The position numbers were made by a program, and so were the translations under genes. Below are positions 44,006-53,886 of a stretch of 64,000 nt of DNA, in pieces. Numbering within the stretch: position 1 is the stretch's first letter; each line of letters opens with the position of its first letter. Source of the DNA: Candidatus Methylobacter favarea (GTDB lineage: Bacteria > Pseudomonadota > Gammaproteobacteria > Methylococcales > Methylomonadaceae); assembly GCF_902806695.1 (NCBI RefSeq), contig NZ_CADCXN010000001.1:124001-188000 (forward strand). The letters run 5' to 3'. The notes below the pieces were generated by a model. The model was not told the DNA's origin. It ran no database searches and saw only the letters and a program-made list of their open reading frames with translations.

Positions 44006-44893
44006 ATGATGAATAGAGAAATCCCGATTATTTTCCAATGTCATCAAGACAATTTGCTGGGCATTATTCACCAGCCGGTCTGTGCTTCAAAATTAGCTGT
44101 GTTATTCGTTGTCGGGGGCCCGCAATACCGGGTCGGCAGCCACCGGCAGTTTGTATTATTGGCAAGAATGCTGGCGGCTCATAACATTCCGGTCATGCGT
44201 TTTGATTATCGGGGTATGGGCGATTCTGAAGGAGAACCCCGGTCATTTACTTCTATAGACGATGATATTGCTGCTGCCATAGCCGCTTTTTATCAAGTTT
44301 GCCCCGAAATATCGGGAATAGTAATTTGGGGTTTATGCGACGCCGCGTCAGCGGCTTTATTTTATGCCTATCAGGATGAGCGTGTGCAGGGGCTGGTCTT
44401 GTTAAATCCCTGGGTATATACGGAACAAGGGGCTGCAACTGTCTATCTTAAGCACTATTATTTACAGCGTCTGTCAAATCCTGATTTTTGGCGCAAAATA
44501 TTCAGCTTGAAATTTGATTATCTTGCCTCTTTGTCTTCTTTCGTGACGATAACTTGCAAAATGCTGAACAAGTCAACAGGAGCAGGTCATAGCGTTGACA
44601 AAACGGTTGATAAAGTTGATCCAAACCTGAGTTTGCCTGTCAGGATGAAAGAATGCATGCGCAGATTCAAGTATCCGGTGTTGTTGATTTTAAGCGGTAA
44701 GGATTTGACGGCAGATGAATTCAAAGATGCCGTCGCTACCGATGCCGAATGGCAGGGATTATTGGCAGATGGCCGGGTAAGCCGTTATGATTTTACGGAA
44801 TCGGATCATACCTTTTCTTCCAGCCTGTGGCAGGATCAGGTTGCGGACTGGACGTTAGGCTGGCTAAATGATTTAAATCAGAAGTTGCAATAA
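44006..44893 (+). CDS. Alpha/beta hydrolase, exosortase-A-associated (hydrolase 1 type)
   Basis: A 295-residue protein with the diagnostic VGGPQYRVGSHRQFVLLARML and RFDYRGMGDSEGEPRSF. The elbow is WGLCDAAS, where a Cys near residue 111 occupies the nucleophile position, as in Cys-type alpha/beta hydrolases. A late SDHTFSS supplies the His. The substrate is unknown; release or editing of carrier-bound acyl groups fits the operon (inference). Confidence 0.92.
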   Translation: MMNREIPIIFQCHQDNLLGIIHQPVCASKLAVLFVVGGPQYRVGSHRQFVLLARMLAAHNIPVMRFDYRGMGDSEGEPRSFTSIDDDIAAAIAAFYQVCPEISGIVIWGLCDAASAALFYAYQDERVQGLVLLNPWVYTEQGAATVYLKHYYLQRLSNPDFWRKIFSLKFDYLASLSSFVTITCKMLNKSTGAGHSVDKTVDKVDPNLSLPVRMKECMRRFKYPVLLILSGKDLTADEFKDAVATDAEWQGLLADGRVSRYDFTESDHTFSSSLWQDQVADWTLGWLNDLNQKLQ

Positions 44894-44932
44894 CATGCGT
44901 CAGTACAATCGTATCACGCGGGTATAAGAAAT

Positions 44933-45901
44933 ATGCAAACCGTCTTGTTAAAAACTTTGCAACTGCTATGCACATTAGCCTCCGGACCAGGCAGCAAGAA
45001 AAAGCTTTTTATTCTGATCTACCATCAGGTTTTGGAGCAACCCGACTTTATGCGCCCCTGGGAAATTGATAAAACAGTATTCAGTTGGCAGATGGCGTTA
45101 ATCGCGAGATATTTTAACGTATTGCCATTGCATGAAGCCCTCGAAAAAATGGCTAACGGTACATTGCCGCCCAGAGCGGTTTGCATCACCTTTGATGACG
45201 GTTACGCCAATAATTATACCCATGCATTGCCAATTTTACTGGCCAATAAGTTAACCGCCACTTTTTTTATTGCTTCCGGTTATCTGGATGGCGGCAGGAT
45301 GTGGAATGATACGGTGATTGAAAGCATTCGTACCTTGCCAGGCCCCCGCCTTGATCTGACAGCAATCGGCCTGGGAAGTTACGATATCAGCAATCCCGTT
45401 AAAAAAGCCCAGGTAGCGGTAGATATCCTCCCCAGAATAAAACATCTGCAACCGGCGGCTCGCGCCCAGTATGCCGGCTATCTTGCTTCTTTGGCTAAAA
45501 AAATGCCTGATGACCTGATGTTAACTTCCAGTCAGGTAATGAAGCTTTATGTAAGCGGTATGGAAATTGGCGGGCATACCGTTACCCATCCAATTTTAGC
45601 GTTATTAGCACCGGATGAGGTAAGGCAAGAGGTGGCCGATAATAAAACAACGCTGGAGCAATTGTTGAATACTAAAATTCGCTATTTCGCCTATCCTAAT
45701 GGCAAGCCTGGCCAGGATTATTCGCCAGATCAGGTTCGTATCATTAAGGAGTGCGGCTATCAGGCAGCGCTCTCAACCCGGCCGGGAGTATCCGCCAAAG
45801 GGAATGACCGCTGGCAATTAGCAAGATTTACACCCTGGGATTCCAGTCCGGCCCGGTTTATGTTACGTATAGCCAGGATGTATTATTTTAACAGGCTTTA
45901 A
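44933..45901 (+). CDS. NodB-type polysaccharide deacetylase
   Basis: A 322-residue protein with a NodB domain: ITFDDGYANNYTHALPIL (catalytic and metal Asp) and GGHTVTHPILALL (metal His pair), then YFAYPNGKPGQDY. It removes N- or O-acetyl groups from polysaccharides. No clear signal peptide is seen although the N-terminus is mildly hydrophobic. It sits inside the exosortase-associated run and probably edits the exopolysaccharide. Confidence 0.93.
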   Translation: MQTVLLKTLQLLCTLASGPGSKKKLFILIYHQVLEQPDFMRPWEIDKTVFSWQMALIARYFNVLPLHEALEKMANGTLPPRAVCITFDDGYANNYTHALPILLANKLTATFFIASGYLDGGRMWNDTVIESIRTLPGPRLDLTAIGLGSYDISNPVKKAQVAVDILPRIKHLQPAARAQYAGYLASLAKKMPDDLMLTSSQVMKLYVSGMEIGGHTVTHPILALLAPDEVRQEVADNKTTLEQLLNTKIRYFAYPNGKPGQDYSPDQVRIIKECGYQAALSTRPGVSAKGNDRWQLARFTPWDSSPARFMLRIARMYYFNRL

Positions 45902-46076
45902 TATGCCTCCGTTGATCCTGGTTTTACTGCTGGATTTATTATCAATCCGGCACTACCTACCGGGTCAGCGAATCTGGCGAAATAAAGAATAACTGACTGA
46001 ATGCCACACATCCATAATAACGTGGAATATACTTTATTTTTGCAGATCAAAGCTTGCGTAACAGGACTAACGAATT

Positions 46077-47669
46077 ATGCCGACATTATTCCATCATTTA
46101 TATTCTGAGCCTGCCCGGCAATGTGGAAATTCTCCAGCCATAGTGCATAAAAAAAACGCATGGACTTATCGGCAGCTTGATCAGTTTGTGCAGCAGCAGG
46201 CGCAGGCTCTGCAAGGGATTCATTTAAAACCGCAACAACGGGTTGCTGTTTACCTGCCCAAGCAAATTGAAACCGTCACCAGCTTTTTATCGATTTCCAG
46301 GGCCGGCGGCGTTTTTGTGCCGGTCAATCCGGTTTTAAAAGCCGCCCAGGTTGGCTATATTCTGATCGATTGCAATGTACAAATTTTAATTACCTCCAAA
46401 AGCCGTTTACAAAGTCTGGCTCCTGCTCTTGAAAACTGCTCGGATCTTCATACGATTATTCTGGTTGAAAACGATTTTGTCCCGGAAGAATTCAATATTC
46501 CCCAAACTATTTTAAGCTGGCAGAACTTTATTTCCTCTGCCATTCATAAGCCAGTAAAGTTATTAACCATAGATACGGATATGGCCGCCATTCTGTATAC
46601 CTCGGGCAGTACCGGCAAACCTAAAGGCGTTGTGTTGTCGCATCGGAATATTGTTGCCGGGGCAAAAAGCGTTAGCGAATATTTAACTATTTCCTCAGCA
46701 GACCGCCTTTTGGCAGTGCTGCCATTCAGTTTTGACTATGGCTTAAATCAGTTAACGACTTCGCTGCTTAAAGGCGCCTGCTGTGTTTTACTGGATTACC
46801 TGTTGCCGCGCGATGTCATTAATGCTCTCACTGCGGAAAACATTACCGGGCTCGCGGCTGTGCCGCCTCTTTGGGCGCAGCTTGCCAACCTGGACTGGCC
46901 TGAAACTATTAACACGCATTTGCGCTACATGACGAATTCAGGCGGGAAAATGCCTAAATCCGTGCTGACTGCGATACGGGGCAAAGTGCCTGACTGTCAA
47001 TTTTTCCTGATGTATGGCTTGACAGAAGCGTTCCGTTCAACCTACTTGCCCCCGGAACAAATTGATGAGAGGCCTGATTCGATGGGCAAAGCGATACCTA
47101 ACGCCGAAATTCTGGTCGTTCGGGAAGATGGATCGCCCTGCGCCGCGCACGAGCCTGGCGAATTGGTGCACCGGGGTTCTTTGGTGGCAATGGGTTACTG
47201 GAACGATCCGGCCAAAACCGCTGAACGTTTCAAGCCGGCTCCGGGGCAGTTAACAGAATTGCCTCTGACAGAAATTGCGGTCTGGTCAGGCGATACCGTG
47301 ACGATGGATGAAGCAGGTTATTTGTATTTTGTCGGGCGCAAGGACGACATGATTAAAACATCCGGTTATCGCGTCAGTCCTACGGAAATCGAAGAAGTCA
47401 TTTATGTATCGGGCATGGCCAAGGAGGCCGCTGCGATCGGTATTGAGCATGAAGAGTTGGGGCAGGCGATTCTCGTTGTGGTCAGCGTGGAAGACAGTGA
47501 CAAGTTTAATGAACAGGCTTTGGTCAATTTATGCAAAGCGCAATTGCCTAATTTCATGGTGCCGGCAAAAATCGAGGTTTTAACCGTTTTACCCAAAAAT
47601 CCGAACGGAAAAATAGATCGTAAAGCGCTTGCCCAACAATTTGCCGCTATTTTCCAACGCGTACCATGA
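46077..47669 (+). CDS. Acyl-CoA ligase (AMP-forming), exosortase-A-associated
   Basis: A 530-residue ANL-superfamily enzyme. P-loop AAILYTSGSTGKPKGVVLSH, motif YGLTEAFRSTYLPPE, hinge YFVGRKDDMIKTSGYRVSP and catalytic Lys in NPNGKIDRKAL are all present. It activates a carboxylic acid to an acyl-adenylate, probably loading the carrier protein at 42786. It overlaps the decarboxylase gene by 4 bp. Confidence 0.94.
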   Translation: MPTLFHHLYSEPARQCGNSPAIVHKKNAWTYRQLDQFVQQQAQALQGIHLKPQQRVAVYLPKQIETVTSFLSISRAGGVFVPVNPVLKAAQVGYILIDCNVQILITSKSRLQSLAPALENCSDLHTIILVENDFVPEEFNIPQTILSWQNFISSAIHKPVKLLTIDTDMAAILYTSGSTGKPKGVVLSHRNIVAGAKSVSEYLTISSADRLLAVLPFSFDYGLNQLTTSLLKGACCVLLDYLLPRDVINALTAENITGLAAVPPLWAQLANLDWPETINTHLRYMTNSGGKMPKSVLTAIRGKVPDCQFFLMYGLTEAFRSTYLPPEQIDERPDSMGKAIPNAEILVVREDGSPCAAHEPGELVHRGSLVAMGYWNDPAKTAERFKPAPGQLTELPLTEIAVWSGDTVTMDEAGYLYFVGRKDDMIKTSGYRVSPTEIEEVIYVSGMAKEAAAIGIEHEELGQAILVVVSVEDSDKFNEQALVNLCKAQLPNFMVPAKIEVLTVLPKNPNGKIDRKALAQQFAAIFQRVP

Positions 47670-48901
47670 TAAAAACAGTTCCGCAGCACCCGCCCATGAC
47701 GCAGTTTCCCGTCAAGGGTAATAATCTGACCGTCGGCGGTATTGAACTGACCCGATTAGCGGCTCGTGTGGGGAAGACACCGTTTTATGCCTATGACCGC
47801 CAGTTAATTACCGATCGTATAACTGAATTGCGCCGGCAAATGCCTGACGAATTAAAAATTCACTATGCGATGAAAGCCAATCCAATGCCCGCGGTCGTGC
47901 AGCATATGGCCGCCCTGGTTGACGGCTTTGATCTTGCTTCAGCAGGAGAAATGAAAGTTGCCCTTGACACGCCTATGTCAGCAGAAAATATCAGCATGGC
48001 AGGTCCTGGAAAGCGCCCCCAAGAATTAATGCAAGCCGTCGCAGCGGGCGTTACCATCAACATAGAATCTTTTCATGAACTGGAAACCATTGCATCTGTG
48101 TCCGGACAAAGCGGTATTCAAGCGCAAGTAGCTGTTCGTATTAATCCTGCTTTTGAACTCAAGGCTTCCGGCATGAAAATGGGCGGCGGCCCCAAACAGT
48201 TCGGCATTGATGAAGAATTGCTGCCTGAGGCATTAACACGCATCAACGAATTGAATCTGGACTTTAAAGGCTTTCACATCTACAGCGGCTCACAAAACCT
48301 TAAAGCTGAAGCCATTATTGAAGCCCAGCAAAAAAGCATTGATTTAGCCATCAAGCTGTCTGACTATCACCCGGCGCCGATTAAAAAACTCAATATTGGC
48401 GGCGGTTACGGCATTCCTTATTTTCCTGGAGAAACCCCATTGGATACGCGCCAAGTTGGCGATGCATTGGCAAAAGCCATGGCCAAATTCAAGGCAGTCA
48501 ATCCGCAAGCCGAAGTAATCATTGAATTGGGGCGCTATTTAGTCGGCGAAGCAGGCATTTATGTCTGCCAGGTGCTGGACAAAAAAATTTCGCGAGGACA
48601 AATTTTCCTGATGGTCAACGGCGGATTGCACCACCATCTTGCTGCATCCGGCAACTTCGGACAGGTCATCCGGAAAAACTATCCGGTTGCCATAGGAAAT
48701 AAAATGAATAAGCCGGAAAAAGAAACAGTCAATATAGTAGGGCCGCTCTGTACGCCACTGGATATTCTCGCCGATAAAATGGATCTGCCGGCCGCAGAGA
48801 TTGGGGATTTGGTGGTTATTTATCAATCCGGCGCTTATGGCTATACTGCCAGCCCCCATCAATTTTTAAGCCAGCCGGAAGCTGAGCAGGTATTGGTTTA
48901 A
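47666..48901 (+). CDS. PLP-dependent decarboxylase, exosortase-A-associated
   Basis: A 411-residue fold-III enzyme related to diaminopimelate and ornithine decarboxylases. The PLP Lys is in IHYAMKANPMPAVVQH, the phosphate-binding loop is NIGGGYGIPYFPGE and the active-site Cys is in VGPLCTPLD. In exosortase A loci this enzyme may decarboxylate a carrier-bound or free amino acid. It is the last gene of the cluster in this window. Confidence 0.94.
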   Translation: MIKTVPQHPPMTQFPVKGNNLTVGGIELTRLAARVGKTPFYAYDRQLITDRITELRRQMPDELKIHYAMKANPMPAVVQHMAALVDGFDLASAGEMKVALDTPMSAENISMAGPGKRPQELMQAVAAGVTINIESFHELETIASVSGQSGIQAQVAVRINPAFELKASGMKMGGGPKQFGIDEELLPEALTRINELNLDFKGFHIYSGSQNLKAEAIIEAQQKSIDLAIKLSDYHPAPIKKLNIGGGYGIPYFPGETPLDTRQVGDALAKAMAKFKAVNPQAEVIIELGRYLVGEAGIYVCQVLDKKISRGQIFLMVNGGLHHHLAASGNFGQVIRKNYPVAIGNKMNKPEKETVNIVGPLCTPLDILADKMDLPAAEIGDLVVIYQSGAYGYTASPHQFLSQPEAEQVLV

Positions 48902-49022
48902 CTTGCGGGCGTAAAACAGACTAAAGCCTTTCGGAAATAGAAATATGAATGAAGATTATTGTCTTAAAACCGTGTGGCGAAAAAGCCTGAAATTACCGCT
49001 TTTGTCTGAACAATAAGGATTT

Positions 49023-49865
49023 ATGAAAACTCCAAAAAGTCTGGAGCCGCTGGTGCGCGACGGGCTCGTCGATGAAGTTATCCGGCCTTTAAAGAGCGGC
49101 AAGGAGGCCGCTGTTTATGTGGTTCTGTCTGAAGGTGAGATTCGCTGCGCCAAAGTGTATAAAAATGCTGCGCAACGCGGTTTTCACAAGCAGGCCCAAT
49201 ATCAGGAAGGACGCAAGGTGCGAAATAGCCGCCAGGCTCGCGCGATGGAAAAGCATAGCCGTTACGGCCGCAAACAGCAGGAAGAAGTCTGGCAAAATGC
49301 CGAGGTGGATGCGTTATACCGTCTTGCAGCAGCTGGCGTACGAGTTCCGCAGCCTTATAACTTTGTCGAAGGCGTATTGCTCATGGAATTAATTACGGAC
49401 GAACAGGGCAGCGCTGCGCCGCGGCTTAACGATCTTGAATTAAGCAGTGAAGAAGCGCTGGAATATCATGGCTTTCTAATTAAGCAGGTAGTCGCCATGC
49501 TCTGCACAGGACTCATCCATGGAGATCTTTCAGAATATAATATCCTGATTGACGCCCATGGGCCGGTTATCATTGATCTGCCGCAGGCGGTTGATGCGGC
49601 GGCTAATAATAATGCCGGTAGAATGCTGGAACGGGATGTCGATAATCTGGCTGCCTACTTTGGCCGTTTTGCTCCCGAGCTGCTGACTACCAGTTATGGC
49701 AAGGAGATCTGGAAAATCTACGAAAGCGGCAATCTTCATCCTGACCTTAAACTGAGCGGCCATTTTAAGAACAGCAATAAAATAGCCGACGTGAACAGCA
49801 TTATGCGGGAAATAAACGATGCGCGGGAAGAAGCGCTAAGGCGCCGTTACGAACAGGAAGATTAA
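49023..49865 (+). CDS. RIO1-like protein kinase
   Basis: A 280-residue atypical kinase. The nucleotide loop region is PLKSGKEAAVYVVLSEGE with the Lys in IRCAKVYK. The catalytic loop is LIHGDLSEYNILID and the metal loop VIIDLPQAVDAA, both RIO-specific. RIO1 kinases in bacteria have no well-defined role. It is separated from the exosortase-type genes by 121 bp and has its own weak ribosome site. Confidence 0.93.
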   Translation: MKTPKSLEPLVRDGLVDEVIRPLKSGKEAAVYVVLSEGEIRCAKVYKNAAQRGFHKQAQYQEGRKVRNSRQARAMEKHSRYGRKQQEEVWQNAEVDALYRLAAAGVRVPQPYNFVEGVLLMELITDEQGSAAPRLNDLELSSEEALEYHGFLIKQVVAMLCTGLIHGDLSEYNILIDAHGPVIIDLPQAVDAAANNNAGRMLERDVDNLAAYFGRFAPELLTTSYGKEIWKIYESGNLHPDLKLSGHFKNSNKIADVNSIMREINDAREEALRRRYEQED

Positions 49866-49946
49866 GGTCCCAGTAGAGGCCATTTACAGTATACATATCC
49901 AATCCATCGCTATTAATGGCCTTATCAAAGCGGCCTGATATAAATT

Positions 49947-50378
49947 TTAAATATTACTGTTGATCCAGCGAATAATATCCGCCTCTCTCATGGCGCCGGC
50001 TTGACGAACAATTTCACGGCCCCCTTTAAATACAATCAGCGTAGGAATGCTGCGAATATTAAACTGGGCGGCAATGCCCTGTTCCTGTTCCGTATCAAGC
50101 TTGGCAAGACGTACCCGCGGTTCAAGTTTGGCCGCTGCCTGGGCATAAGCCGGCGCCATCATTTTGCAAGGCCCGCACCAGGGCGCCCAGAAATCAACCA
50201 CGACAGGAATATCATTTCGGGAAAGGTGGCGCTGGAATGTTTTTCCCGTTAACTCCAGCGGATGCCCATTAAATAATATCTCCTTGCATTTGCCGCAATG
50301 GGGTTGCTGCGCCAATCGCTCGGATGGAATGCGATTTACAGCCTGACAATGGCCACAAACAATATGCACTGAATTCAT
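49947..50378 (-). CDS. trxC: Thioredoxin 2
   Basis: A 143-residue protein with an N-terminal zinc ribbon (CGHC and CGKC pairs) followed by a thioredoxin fold. The active site is WAPWCGPCKM and the cis-Pro is in IRSIPTLIVF. This is the TrxC type, which reduces disulfides under oxidative stress. It converges with the RIO kinase gene. Confidence 0.96.
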   Translation of the reverse strand: MNSVHIVCGHCQAVNRIPSERLAQQPHCGKCKEILFNGHPLELTGKTFQRHLSRNDIPVVVDFWAPWCGPCKMMAPAYAQAAAKLEPRVRLAKLDTEQEQGIAAQFNIRSIPTLIVFKGGREIVRQAGAMREADIIRWINSNI

Positions 50379-50920
50379 CTGCTGGTGTTCTCGTTTGAAG
50401 TTGATTTATGGAAAGGGATATCCCGGCTACAATTTAGCCAAATTTACCGATTTCATATAGCCGCGCCATGTTATTAGCGCCTCGCCTTGTCTTGATTATC
50501 TTATTGCTATTTAATTGCAAATATAATCCCTTTTCCATTTTCCGGATAAACAATTTCAAAACTTTTCAGACTATTGGGAGCCTAAGCAAATCCCATCTGA
50601 ATAAACGCAGCAGAAATCACTTTATCGGATTTAAGATACTAAAGTTAAATCTCACTAAATATTCATCCTGCCGGTTCAGAAGGCAAGCACATTCCATGCC
50701 TATTTATCTAAGGCTATAAGCTTATGTACGTCACCGTACGGACAGCCAGTGACCCTGCCTTTAAATTTATGTCTAATGGAGTTAATTGAAGATTTTAAAT
50801 TAAATAAAGTCCAAACACCCAGGGTTATGTAATAACTTTTATATTTCTGGCTTATTCCAAAGGAAAATTTTATGGATTTGCGGGATTTTGTCTACCACAA
50901 CTGATATTTAGGAGAACACC
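50379..50920. other. Long upstream region of the GT-flavoprotein fusion
   Basis: About 540 bp without a credible gene; a short 83-codon plus-strand frame at 50468-50719 lacks a ribosome site and family features. The stretch is AT-rich. A 5-4-5 inverted repeat (GTACG/CGTAC) at 50726-50739 might be an operator. The last bases carry AGGAGA, 6 nt before the fusion gene's ATG. Confidence 0.5.
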
Positions 50921-53644
50921 ATGCAGCCGATAATTGTTTTTTCTCATCTCCGCTGGAATTTTGTCTTTCAGCGCCCTCAGCATTTACTTACCCGTCTGGC
51001 CGCCGATCATCGGATTTTTTTTATTGAAGAACCTGTAGAAAGTAATGCATCCAGCGCTTTTATGGAAATCAATTACCCGGCTCCCAATATCAGCGTATAT
51101 CGTCCCCATACCCCGGTCAGCACTCCTGGTTTCAATGATGATCAGCTAACTTATCTATATCCGCTCATTAATAAGCTGGTAAAGAATGAGCAGCTTGATG
51201 ATTATGTGGTCTGGTTCTATACCCCTATGGCGCTGCCATTGGTTCAAAGGCTTTCTCCAAAAGCTATTATCTATGATTGCATGGATGAACTATCAATGTT
51301 TCATAATGCGCCACGTCAATTAGTCCAGCGGGAAACTGCGCTTATAAAATGCGCTGATCTGGTTTTTACAGGCGGTCCCAGTCTTTATGCCGCTAAAAAA
51401 GATCGGCATCCCGATGTACATTGTTTTTCCAGCAGTGTGGATGCCGAGCACTTTGCCAAAGCGCTGGACCGCTCCATTGAAGCGCCCGAGCAAGACCATC
51501 TGCCGGGTTATCGAGTGGGGTACTTTGGGGTCATTGATGAACGGCTTGACCTGGGCTTGATTGACAGTCTGGCGCGCCGGCATCCTGAGTGGCAGATTAT
51601 TATGGTGGGGCCTGTGGTAAAAATTAATCCTGATCAATTACCCCGCCTGGCAAATATCCATTATTTTGGTCAGAAATCGTATGATGAACTGCCGGGCTTC
51701 CTGGCCGGCTGGGATATTTGTCTTTTGCCATTTGCTCGTAATAATGCAACCCGCTTTATCAGCCCGACAAAAACCCTGGAATATATGGCCGCGGAAAAGC
51801 CCATAGTCAGCACTCCCATTACCGATGTAGCCGAACTGTATAGTGATATTGTCTATCTTGGCGACACCCATGATGAATTTATCGAGGCCTGTGAGACGGC
51901 ATTTAAAGCCAGCGCAGCGGAAAAAACGCGTCGCATCAGGGAAATGCGCAAAGTATTGTCAAAAACTTCCTGGGATAGCACAGCTGCAGCCATCAAAGCC
52001 TTGATTGCCGATGCCGTACAGCGCAATATCAGCAAAGGAGAAGTTCCGGTTTCTGAACGCTGGACTCTCTCGCAAGGCCAACAGCCTCCCGCCAGCATAC
52101 AGATAGGTAAAGCGGACAGCGTGGCTTTGAACCAATTGCCAAATGTAATAATCGGCGCCGGTCCGACCGGATTATCGGCCGCCTATCATCTGGGCCCGAA
52201 TTCTCTATTGCTGGAGCAAAACAGTACCGTAGGCGGATGGTGCCGCTCCATTAATGATAAGGGTTTTACCTTCGACTACGCGGGCCATATCATGTTTTCC
52301 AATGATGACTATGTGCAAGCGCTTTATCATAAACTTTTAGGCGATAATATCCATTGGCAGAACCGCGAAGCCTGGGTATACAGTAAAAATGTCTATACGC
52401 GCTATCCGTTTCAAGGAGCGCTCTATGGCTTGCCGCCAAAAGTAATCAAAGAATGTATAGTAGGCGCTATCGAGGCCCGTTTTGGCGATTTAAAAGCCAG
52501 TCCTGCTGCCGCGCCTGCAAAAGCAATATCCAGCAATACTACGGCTTGTAAATCTGATTCCGCAATAACGGATTGTTGCGCCGACGGCATGAGCGAAGCT
52601 ACCGCGCCGCTGGGCGTAGTGGTTCCGTTTGGCGCGAAAGCTGCCGAGCCGCGCAATTTTGAGGAATTCATCTACCAGGTTTGGGGGGCAGGCATAGCCA
52701 GGCACTTTGCCATTCCTTATAATCGGAAAATATGGGCAGTGCCCCTGAATGAAATGGAAACTTCCTGGCTGGGGGGCCGCGTGCCGCTACCCGACCTGGA
52801 GGATATGATTGAGGGCGCCCTGTCTCCGGTTCCCAAGCCGATGGGCCCCAATGCGCGCTTTGGCTATCCCTTGAAAGGCGGGTTTCAGGCGCTGATGGAC
52901 GGCTTTCTGCCGCATTTGGAAGGTAAGCTGGAATTCAATGCCAGCGTCATGAACGTTTCTCCCAAGCGGCGCCTGTTGACTCTGGCTGATGGCCGCCATA
53001 TAAAATACAAGACGTTGATATCGACAATGCCGTTGCCAAAGCTGGTTGAACTGATCGGGGATGAAGCACCACGCCAGGTACAAAAAGCCGCCAAAAGCTT
53101 GCGCCATACCTCAGTCCGGTGCGTTAATATTGGCGTTGGCCGCGAAAAATTTACCGATAAGCACTGGATTTATTATCCGGAAGATTCCGTATTCCACCGT
53201 ATCTTTGTCCAGGGCAACGCCAGTCCTTATTGTAATCCGCCCGGCGGTTTCGGTTTTACTTGCGAAATAAGTTATTCTCCCCTGAAGCCGTTGCCGTGTG
53301 AAGGGGAAGAACTGATACGTCTTTGCATTAACGACGCCATTAAAGTCGGTTTTATCAATCGGGATGATGAAATCATCACGACCAGCGAAGTCGATATGCC
53401 CTATGCTTATGTGGTTTATGATCATGCGCGGGCGAAAAATGTTGAAACTATCCGTTCTTGGCTGCTGCAAAGCGATATTATTCTTTCCGGACGCTACAGT
53501 GAATGGGAATACTATAATTCCGATCATGCTTTTCTTGCCGGCAAAAAAGCAGCGGAAACGGTGCGTAAAACCGAACAGAAATTCAGAACAAGCAGGCTTT
53601 CTGCTTCAGCAGAAGTAAAAGGAAGTCAACAGGTGAATTTATAG
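50921..53644 (+). CDS. Glycosyltransferase fused to UDP-galactopyranose-mutase-like flavoprotein
   Basis: A 907-residue two-domain protein. Residues 1-370 are a GT-B glycosyltransferase of TuaH type (HLRWNFVFQRPQHLLTRLA at the start, SPTKTLEYMAAEKPIVSTPI near 285). Residues ~405-895 are an FAD-dependent oxidoreductase (VIIGAGPTGLSAAYHL near 408) with protoporphyrinogen-oxidase/UGM-like features such as SWLGGRVPLPDLEDM. A low-complexity Ala/Ser insert lies near 525-565. The ribosome site is good and a terminator follows. The pair of activities could make and transfer a furanose sugar (inference). Confidence 0.9.
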   Translation: MQPIIVFSHLRWNFVFQRPQHLLTRLAADHRIFFIEEPVESNASSAFMEINYPAPNISVYRPHTPVSTPGFNDDQLTYLYPLINKLVKNEQLDDYVVWFYTPMALPLVQRLSPKAIIYDCMDELSMFHNAPRQLVQRETALIKCADLVFTGGPSLYAAKKDRHPDVHCFSSSVDAEHFAKALDRSIEAPEQDHLPGYRVGYFGVIDERLDLGLIDSLARRHPEWQIIMVGPVVKINPDQLPRLANIHYFGQKSYDELPGFLAGWDICLLPFARNNATRFISPTKTLEYMAAEKPIVSTPITDVAELYSDIVYLGDTHDEFIEACETAFKASAAEKTRRIREMRKVLSKTSWDSTAAAIKALIADAVQRNISKGEVPVSERWTLSQGQQPPASIQIGKADSVALNQLPNVIIGAGPTGLSAAYHLGPNSLLLEQNSTVGGWCRSINDKGFTFDYAGHIMFSNDDYVQALYHKLLGDNIHWQNREAWVYSKNVYTRYPFQGALYGLPPKVIKECIVGAIEARFGDLKASPAAAPAKAISSNTTACKSDSAITDCCADGMSEATAPLGVVVPFGAKAAEPRNFEEFIYQVWGAGIARHFAIPYNRKIWAVPLNEMETSWLGGRVPLPDLEDMIEGALSPVPKPMGPNARFGYPLKGGFQALMDGFLPHLEGKLEFNASVMNVSPKRRLLTLADGRHIKYKTLISTMPLPKLVELIGDEAPRQVQKAAKSLRHTSVRCVNIGVGREKFTDKHWIYYPEDSVFHRIFVQGNASPYCNPPGGFGFTCEISYSPLKPLPCEGEELIRLCINDAIKVGFINRDDEIITTSEVDMPYAYVVYDHARAKNVETIRSWLLQSDIILSGRYSEWEYYNSDHAFLAGKKAAETVRKTEQKFRTSRLSASAEVKGSQQVNL

Positions 53645-53659
53645 ATTTTCAGATAATTG

Positions 53660-53687
53660 ATACGGCGGCCAATAGAAGCCGCCGTAT
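53660..53687 (+). terminator. Terminator after the GT-flavoprotein fusion
   Basis: A perfect 10-bp stem, ATACGGCGGC (53660-53669) with GCCGCCGTAT (53678-53687), an 8-nt loop, then a T tract (TTTTTTT) about 9 nt later. It lies 16 bp past the stop codon. Confidence 0.65.
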
Positions 53688-53886
53688 GCCACCTGTTTTT
53701 TTAATTATTGAACCGGCACAATTCAGTCTTTTCCTCTGGATTCAGAAGTGACTTGAGTTCATGTCTGACCATGTTAGAGAAGAAAACCGACTAATGCGAC
53801 TTTTTAGGAGAGTCGGTAGAGAATACGCGTGATGCCGGCGAGGCAAGTGGCGTCTCGTATCAGATAATGAAGCAAGCTTGCCGGCT

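Noticed and set aside
50468-50719. 83-codon plus-strand frame upstream of the fusion gene
   Set aside because: Composition is that of AT-rich non-coding DNA and there is no ribosome site or conserved motif.
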